Below are positions 41,157 through 45,397 of a stretch of 45,397 nt of DNA, in pieces; the stretch's first letter is position 1, and the number at the start of each line of letters is the position of its first letter. The notes below the pieces were generated by a model. That model saw only the letters and a list, made by a program, of their open reading frames with translations, was not told where the DNA came from and did no database searches. The translations under genes and the position numbers were made by a program. The stretch covers positions 1 through 45,397 of the forward strand of contig NZ_AUHH01000035.1 in NCBI RefSeq assembly GCF_000423085.1, written 5' to 3'. Source of the stretch: Granulicoccus phenolivorans DSM 17626 = NBRC 107789 = JCM 15570. Lineage in GTDB: Bacteria > Actinomycetota > Actinomycetes > Propionibacteriales > Propionibacteriaceae.

Positions 41157-41584
41157 CAGGAGCGTTTCTCGGCGCGGCCGGGACGCCGGCGCTCGGCGAT
41201 CGCGGCCTGCAGCACGGCGAGGTCATCCGGCCCCAGGTCGCCGGCGAACCGGAGCAGTGCCGCGCCCCGATTGCGATCCTCGGGCAGCGCCTCGAGCATC
41301 GCCCGACTGGCATGCTCGGCCTCGGTGATCGCGGCCTCGAACTGCACCCGCCGGGTCGCCTCCCCCACCCGTCGGACCAGGCCCTTGTGGCCGAGCCGGT
41401 CCAGGGCGGTGAGCAGCGTGGTCTGGGCCGGACGTCGGCCGGCCACCCGGTCCTGCAACTGCGGTGAGGTGAGGGGGCCCTCGGCCGCCCACAGCGCCGC
41501 CATGATCGCCCCCTCCAACTCACCCGGTGCCCGGGTTCGCTCCCCTGCCACTGCGTACCTCCCCTGTTCGTCCGCGTCAGCCAT
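41156..41584 (-). CDS. BlaI/MecI/CopY-family transcriptional repressor
   Basis: 142 residues. Winged helix: LEGAIMAALWAAEGPLTSPQLQDRVAG, then AQTTLLTALDRLGHKGLVRR, the typical Penicillinase_R pattern. The C-terminal dimerisation part is helical. Coupled to the M56 peptidase gene, its probable protease partner, and 11 bp downstream of the DUF5134 gene. The dyad at 42223-42241 upstream of the operon is the probable binding site. ATG at 41584 is used; upstream reading overlaps DUF5134 and is rejected. Confidence 0.87.
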   Translation of the reverse strand: MADADEQGRYAVAGERTRAPGELEGAIMAALWAAEGPLTSPQLQDRVAGRRPAQTTLLTALDRLGHKGLVRRVGEATRRVQFEAAITEAEHASRAMLEALPEDRNRGAALLRFAGDLGPDDLAVLQAAIAERRRPGRAEKRS

Positions 41585-41595
41585 TCTCGTCGGTC

Positions 41596-42210
41596 TCAGG
41601 CACTCATGGCGACCAGCATGACGCCCATTCCCGCAGCCATCACCGTATGACAGCCGGCATGCAATCGGTGCCGCCGGCCGGTCACCGTACGCCCCAACCA
41701 CCACAGCGCCGCCGCGGCGCACAGCCCGACGAAGCCGAGATTGATCGCATGCGCCCAGGCCGGGGTCGCGGCCGCGACGGCGGCCGCGCCGTGGTCGCCG
41801 TGGTGCGCGTGGCCCCCGTGGTCGTGGCCGGCCGCCGAGCCGGCCATCAGCAGCGGCATCGCCACCAGCATCCAGATCATCGCGACATCGAGCAGCACGT
41901 GGCTGCCGACGTCGACCCGATTGACCGTCGATCCGGCGCGGCGCCAATTCAGCGACAGCGAGACCGCCAGGACGACGAACAGGGCCACCAGCGCCCACAG
42001 CGCGGCGTCGCCGATCATCACCCACGTCATCAGGATCATCGCCGCGCTCATCAGGCCGTGGTTCAGGTCGACCACCTCGGCGTCGGTCAGCGTCCGCGGC
42101 CCGGTTCCCGCCAGGATCCGCCGCCGCGAGGTGATCAGATGGACCAGGCAGTACGCCCCGGTCAGGCCGAACGCGACCGTAAGGGCGACGTTGACAGGAA
42201 ACGAAAGCAT
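41596..42210 (-). CDS. DUF5134-like membrane protein with His-rich loop
   Basis: 204 residues, about six membrane helices. A conserved-looking first loop (DAEVVDLNHGLMSAAMILMTW) and a His-rich loop GHDHGGHAHHGDHG between helices are characteristic of the DUF5134 family and suggest copper or other metal binding. It heads the operon DUF5134-BlaI-M56 and is divergent from the PepSY gene. The ATG lies 6 nt after TACAGT, without a Shine-Dalgarno. Confidence 0.82.
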   Translation of the reverse strand: MLSFPVNVALTVAFGLTGAYCLVHLITSRRRILAGTGPRTLTDAEVVDLNHGLMSAAMILMTWVMIGDAALWALVALFVVLAVSLSLNWRRAGSTVNRVDVGSHVLLDVAMIWMLVAMPLLMAGSAAGHDHGGHAHHGDHGAAAVAAATPAWAHAINLGFVGLCAAAALWWLGRTVTGRRHRLHAGCHTVMAAGMGVMLVAMSA

Positions 42211-42216
42211 GGCGGT

Positions 42217-42222
42217 ACTGTA
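42217..42222 (-). promoter_or_regulatory. Candidate leaderless -10 for DUF5134-BlaI-M56
   Basis: TACAGT on the minus strand, 6 nt before ATG 42210. It abuts the dyad operator. Confidence 0.5.
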
Positions 42223-42241
42223 TCTCTACTTGTTGTAGAGA
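42223..42241. promoter_or_regulatory. Dyad operator, probable BlaI-family site
   Basis: TCTCTAC and GTAGAGA form a perfect 7-bp inverted repeat with spacer TTGTT. It lies between two divergent starts and contains the TAC-n5-GTA core reminiscent of BlaI/CopY operators. Confidence 0.7.
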
Positions 42242-42242
42242 A

Positions 42243-43697
42243 ATGCCGGGAGTTCATGTGTCAGTCGTCGAGAAGACCCTGCCGGCGGCCGAGCCCCCGC
42301 AGGCGCCGGAGGTTCCGGTCCGGCCGGGGCGCCGGGTCAACTGGTTCGCCGCTTTCTGGCGCTGGCACTTCTACGGCGCCCTGCTGGTGATCCCGGTGCT
42401 GCTGGTGCTCGCGATCACCGGACTCACCTACCTGTATCGCGCCCAGGTCGACGACTGGACCCATCCGGGCGTCCTGACGGTGGCGGTCCCGCCGGGTGCC
42501 GAGCGGCTGCCGCTGGCGCAGCAGGAGGCGGCGGTACGCGCGGCGTACCCGGACCGCACCATTGTCTCGCTGACCGACAACACCGGGGATCGGACCACGG
42601 TCTTCGTCACCGGATCCGCCCCCGACAGCCGCAATGTCTATGTCGACCCCTACCGGGCGCAGGTGACCGGTGATCTGGCGCCCGACCAGCTGGTGTCGGA
42701 CTGGGCCGAACGGATCCACGGCACGCTGCTGATCGGGGATGTCGGCGATCGCATCGTCGAACTCGGGGCGTGCTGGGCGATCGTGCTGACCGTCACCGGC
42801 TTGTTCATCTTCTTCCTCGGCCGGCGACCGCGCCGCGGGGCGACCGCGAAGGGCCATCGCGGGGCGCGGCTGCGCGGCGCGCATGCGGTGATCGGACTGC
42901 CGGTCGGGCTCGGCCTGCTGCTGCTGGTGGTCTCCGGGTTGCCCTGGACCGGCCTGTGGGGGGCGCAGGCGCAGCAGCTCGCCGCGACCGGGCACTCCTC
43001 GCTGTGGGGCGACGACCCGGGCGCGGAGTCGAAGCTGGGCCCGCTGATCGAGGCGACCGACGGCAAGTCGGGGCCGGCCGGGTGGGCGGTGGCCAATGGC
43101 CCCACCGGCACCAGCACCGGATCAGCCGGGCACCCGATCTCCATCGACCGGGCCGTCGCCGTCGCCCGGGCGGCGGGGGCACCGGGACCCTACAAAGTGA
43201 TCTATCCGGTCGACGCCACCGGGGTCTACAGCGTCTTCGGCGGCCAGTGGTCGAACAACGGGAATCCCGCGGAATCGGATGTTTCGAAGGAGCTGACGAT
43301 CCACGTGGACCAGTACTCCGGACAAGTGGTGGGGACCTACGCCTATGCGGACTACTCCGCCCTGGCCAAGACCGTCTCGCAGGGCATCGCGCTGCACGAG
43401 GGGCGCCGCTTCGGCCCGGTGAACACGATGCTGACCACGCTGTTCTGTCTGGCGGTGATCTTCCTGTGCCTGTCGGCACCGATCATGTGGTGGACCCGGC
43501 GGGGCACCGCGTCCGGCGTCGCCGCGCCCCGGGCCCGGCTGCCGATCCTGGGGTCGCGGATCCTGCTGGTGGCCCTGGTGGCGCTGGGGATCTTCCTCCC
43601 GATGTTCGGGCTGTCACTGATCGTGATCCTGGCGCTGGATCAACTCCTGATCCGGCGGGTGCCTGCGCTGGCGAAGTTCTTCGGATCGGTCGGCTGA
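42243..43697 (+). CDS. PepSY-associated membrane protein
   Basis: 484 residues. A transmembrane helix at about 40-60 (WHFYGALLVIPVLLVLAITG) is followed by an extracytoplasmic PepSY-like segment (EAAVRAAYPDRTIVSL). Then come helices near 180-195 and 220-240, a second large PepSY-containing loop (ISIDRAVAVARAAGAPGPYKVIYP), and two or three C-terminal helices. This is the PepSY_TM architecture found in putative iron/copper reductases and regulators. The start is uncertain: ATG 42243 abuts the operator with no Shine-Dalgarno, whereas GTG 42258 has GGGAG 5 nt before it. It is probably co-controlled with the divergent BlaI operon. Confidence 0.88.
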   Translation: MPGVHVSVVEKTLPAAEPPQAPEVPVRPGRRVNWFAAFWRWHFYGALLVIPVLLVLAITGLTYLYRAQVDDWTHPGVLTVAVPPGAERLPLAQQEAAVRAAYPDRTIVSLTDNTGDRTTVFVTGSAPDSRNVYVDPYRAQVTGDLAPDQLVSDWAERIHGTLLIGDVGDRIVELGACWAIVLTVTGLFIFFLGRRPRRGATAKGHRGARLRGAHAVIGLPVGLGLLLLVVSGLPWTGLWGAQAQQLAATGHSSLWGDDPGAESKLGPLIEATDGKSGPAGWAVANGPTGTSTGSAGHPISIDRAVAVARAAGAPGPYKVIYPVDATGVYSVFGGQWSNNGNPAESDVSKELTIHVDQYSGQVVGTYAYADYSALAKTVSQGIALHEGRRFGPVNTMLTTLFCLAVIFLCLSAPIMWWTRRGTASGVAAPRARLPILGSRILLVALVALGIFLPMFGLSLIVILALDQLLIRRVPALAKFFGSVG

Positions 43698-43719
43698 GCG
43701 GGCCGAGCGTCAGAACGTA

Positions 43720-43800
43720 GGAAACGGTGCAGCAGATTTTCGCCAGGGCCAGTCAGCGGCAGTTTCACCCGGGTCCGGCGGAGTCTGCTGCACCATTTCC
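43720..43800. terminator. Long inverted repeat, probable terminator; shares the TGCTGCACC motif with the repeat blocks
   Basis: Arms 43720-43736 and 43784-43800 match at 16 of 17 positions (one starts GGAAACGGTGCAGCAGA). Inner CGCC/GGCG can extend the stem. It lies between convergent PepSY and hydrolase genes. The 47-nt centre is long for a simple terminator, and GGTGCAGCAGA also occurs in the repeat arms at 6041 and 6292, so it may be a dispersed palindromic element. Confidence 0.55.
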
Positions 43801-43817
43801 GACGGTCAGGCGCGCAG

Positions 43818-45397
43818 CTACGGGGTCCACCCGGCCCGCTCGATGGTTTTCATCACCGCGGCCAGGACTCGGCCATACGCCGGGTCGGTGGCGTAGCCGG
43901 CCCTGGCGACCGCGGCGGCAAAGGCGTACGGCTCGGTGGTGGCGAAGGCTGCCGCGTAGCGCGCGTTCTTCCGCAGGAACTCCCCGTGGCCCCGGAAAGC
44001 CGCAGCGGCGTCCGGATAGACCCGGAACCAGTCGCGGACCACGTAGTCGTACCGCCCGTCCGGACGTCGGGTGACCGAGATGATGCTCGGGAATCCGGTG
44101 GCATTGGGAGTGTTGAGCACCTCCCGGGTGCGCCACAGTTGACGGGTCGCCGGCGGGTCGGTGGCTCGGGCCTTGATCCCGAAGAAGTTGAAGCCGGCGG
44201 CGCGGCGCCCCCAGCCGGACTCCAGAGCCGCCTGCCCGAGCGTGACCAGGGCGGGTACGCCGGTGGCCGCCTGACCGGCCCGGGCGTGCGCGGCGTAGCG
44301 GGCAACGAACGCGCGCGGGGTGAGCTTCCTGCCGGTGGCCGCGGCGGGCCCCGGGCTTGGGGCAGGACCAGGACTCGGGGCAGGACCAGGACTCGGGGCG
44401 GGCGCGCCGCCGATCCCCGGTACTCCGCCGAGGAAGAGGGGGCTGGGATTACGGGCGCCCTCCCAGGACAGTTCGATGTGGGCGTGGTCGGTGTGGGGCG
44501 ACTGCCCGTGGTACTCGCGCCACCCGCCGTCGCCCTCATGCCGCCGGGGCCAACCCCACTGGCGCTGGTTCCAGATGATGTAGACCACCTGTAGTTCCAC
44601 CGCGTTCGCGATCAACCAGGCAACATACTGTTCCATGGCAGCCAGTTCATTCGGGCGGGTAACCCGGGCGAAGGCGTCCACCGCACGCCCCTCCCCGTGC
44701 ACCGAGGGAGTGCTGCGTCCACGAACCGGCCGGCAGTTGTAGGTATCGGTCGGGCGCCCGGTCAGCCGTCGCCACTGGGCGGCCAGGGCTTTGGCGCCGG
44801 GGGTCTCCGAGCCCGTGCAGGCTCCGGTGCGCGGCCGGACGACCACGCCTCTGAGTCGGTCGGGGGTCGGCGTCAACGTCGGGCCGGCCGGCGTCGGTGC
44901 CGGGGTCGGATATGTGCCGGGGGTGGGCGTCGGCGCCGGGGCCGCGGCCGGAGTCGGCGCCCCCAACCGATCCCGGTACGCCGTCACCGCCCGCCGCGCC
45001 CGCACATCCGCATCACCCGACAAATACGTCCACAACCGCCACACCCCACGCACATCAACATGCGCATAATTACTCCCCACCCCGATCCCCAACTCCCGCC
45101 CACCAACCGCCAACGCCACCTCAGCAATCTGCGTCCCCGTCAACCCCGCCACCACAATGTCAGCCGCCTGACCCGAACAATGCCGACTCAACGTCGGCCG
45201 CTTCCCCCGCCCCCGATACAACGCCACATTCCGACCCCACGACCGAAACCCCGAATCAATCCGCACCGGACGCCCCACCCGATCCCGAATCCCCTGCAAC
45301 AACCCCACCAACACCGGCGAAATCCGCGCCCGATCCGAAACCCGACCCCCACTCGAGGCCAACTCCCCCACCGAGAAACTCGCCGACAACCGCAACC
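43818..45397 (-). CDS. Modular peptidoglycan hydrolase (two M15-like domains plus glucosaminidase), 5' end outside window
   Basis: At least 526 residues; the reading frame is open at the window edge, so the true start is not seen. Domain 1 (about 1-130) has the zinc M15 pattern: SGFRSWGRN, then SRHCSGQAADIVV and YAHVDVRG. A Thr/Pro/Ala linker (PTPTPGTYPTP) follows. Domain 2 (about 190-320) has SVHGEGRAVDAF and HTDHAHIELSWEG, a second M15-like/ARB_07466-like site. A (P-S-P-G-P-A) linker leads to a glucosaminidase domain with PALVTLGQAALESGWGRRA and NFFGIKA. Probably exported, cell-wall remodelling. Codon use in the first about 130 residues differs sharply from the rest. Confidence 0.85.
   Translation of the reverse strand, partial: LRLSASFSVGELASSGGRVSDRARISPVLVGLLQGIRDRVGRPVRIDSGFRSWGRNVALYRGRGKRPTLSRHCSGQAADIVVAGLTGTQIAEVALAVGGRELGIGVGSNYAHVDVRGVWRLWTYLSGDADVRARRAVTAYRDRLGAPTPAAAPAPTPTPGTYPTPAPTPAGPTLTPTPDRLRGVVVRPRTGACTGSETPGAKALAAQWRRLTGRPTDTYNCRPVRGRSTPSVHGEGRAVDAFARVTRPNELAAMEQYVAWLIANAVELQVVYIIWNQRQWGWPRRHEGDGGWREYHGQSPHTDHAHIELSWEGARNPSPLFLGGVPGIGGAPAPSPGPAPSPGPAPSPGPAAATGRKLTPRAFVARYAAHARAGQAATGVPALVTLGQAALESGWGRRAAGFNFFGIKARATDPPATRQLWRTREVLNTPNATGFPSIISVTRRPDGRYDYVVRDWFRVYPDAAAAFRGHGEFLRKNARYAAAFATTEPYAFAAAVARAGYATDPAYGRVLAAVMKTIERAGWTP

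Noticed and set aside
1-45397. tRNA, rRNA or riboswitch genes
   Set aside because: No cloverleaf, rRNA-like stretch or known riboswitch core was seen by eye in the intergenic regions; a covariance-model scan was not possible.

Overview
The window is GC-rich (roughly 70%) and densely packed. Genes overlap by 1-8 bp, GTG starts are common, and it carries a menaquinone (not ubiquinone) pathway, a DUF6297-type ABC permease and a UDGb-type uracil glycosylase. This points to an Actinomycetota chromosome, most likely order Propionibacteriales (inference, no search done).

Layout. 1-1026: the 3' end of an IS21-type istB gene, its terminal repeats, and about 700 bp of non-coding tandem repeats. 1027-5900: an ABC ATPase/permease pair (-), divergent from menG and a coupled RecB-like nuclease (+). 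5901-6596: a second non-coding repeat block of the same family as the first. 6597-12469: menC-menD-lipoprotein (-) facing away from menE-menA (+), then a small PLDc_N membrane protein and a 16-bp perfect terminator. 12618-15544: flotillin, NfeD-like protein and a lipoprotein (-). 15680-18429: MerR regulator coupled to a VIT/VWA protein. 18484-21960: housekeeping singletons (rhodanese, DUF998 membrane protein, lipoprotein, TM2 protein, UDG, SnoaL-like protein).

21964-40384 is the most interesting part: an apparently complete catabolic island for an unidentified aromatic or heteroaromatic compound. It holds a duplicated-fold membrane protein and a MarR regulator. An 11-gene minus-strand operon follows: ALDH, cupin, VanB-type reductase, extradiol VOC dioxygenase, alpha/beta hydrolase, two SDRs, TPP enzyme, degenerate hydrolase, recombinase-HTH-like small protein and Rieske oxygenase. 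Next come an ABC importer operon that ends with an aspartate-dehydrogenase homologue, and a divergent FAD monooxygenase coupled to a short IclR regulator. A common sequence (AAATATCTTAG plus a CTTAnnnnTnAG dyad) sits in the MarR, ALDH and importer promoters, with a half-site before the monooxygenase. This suggests one regulon.

40362-43697: an M56 peptidase/BlaI-like repressor/DUF5134 operon divergent from a PepSY membrane protein around a clear dyad operator, probably a metal (copper?) or envelope-stress module. 43818-45397: a modular peptidoglycan hydrolase cut by the window edge, whose 5' part has very different base composition.

Across the window eleven starts sit 6-7 nt downstream of a -10-like hexamer without a Shine-Dalgarno, so leaderless transcription seems common here.
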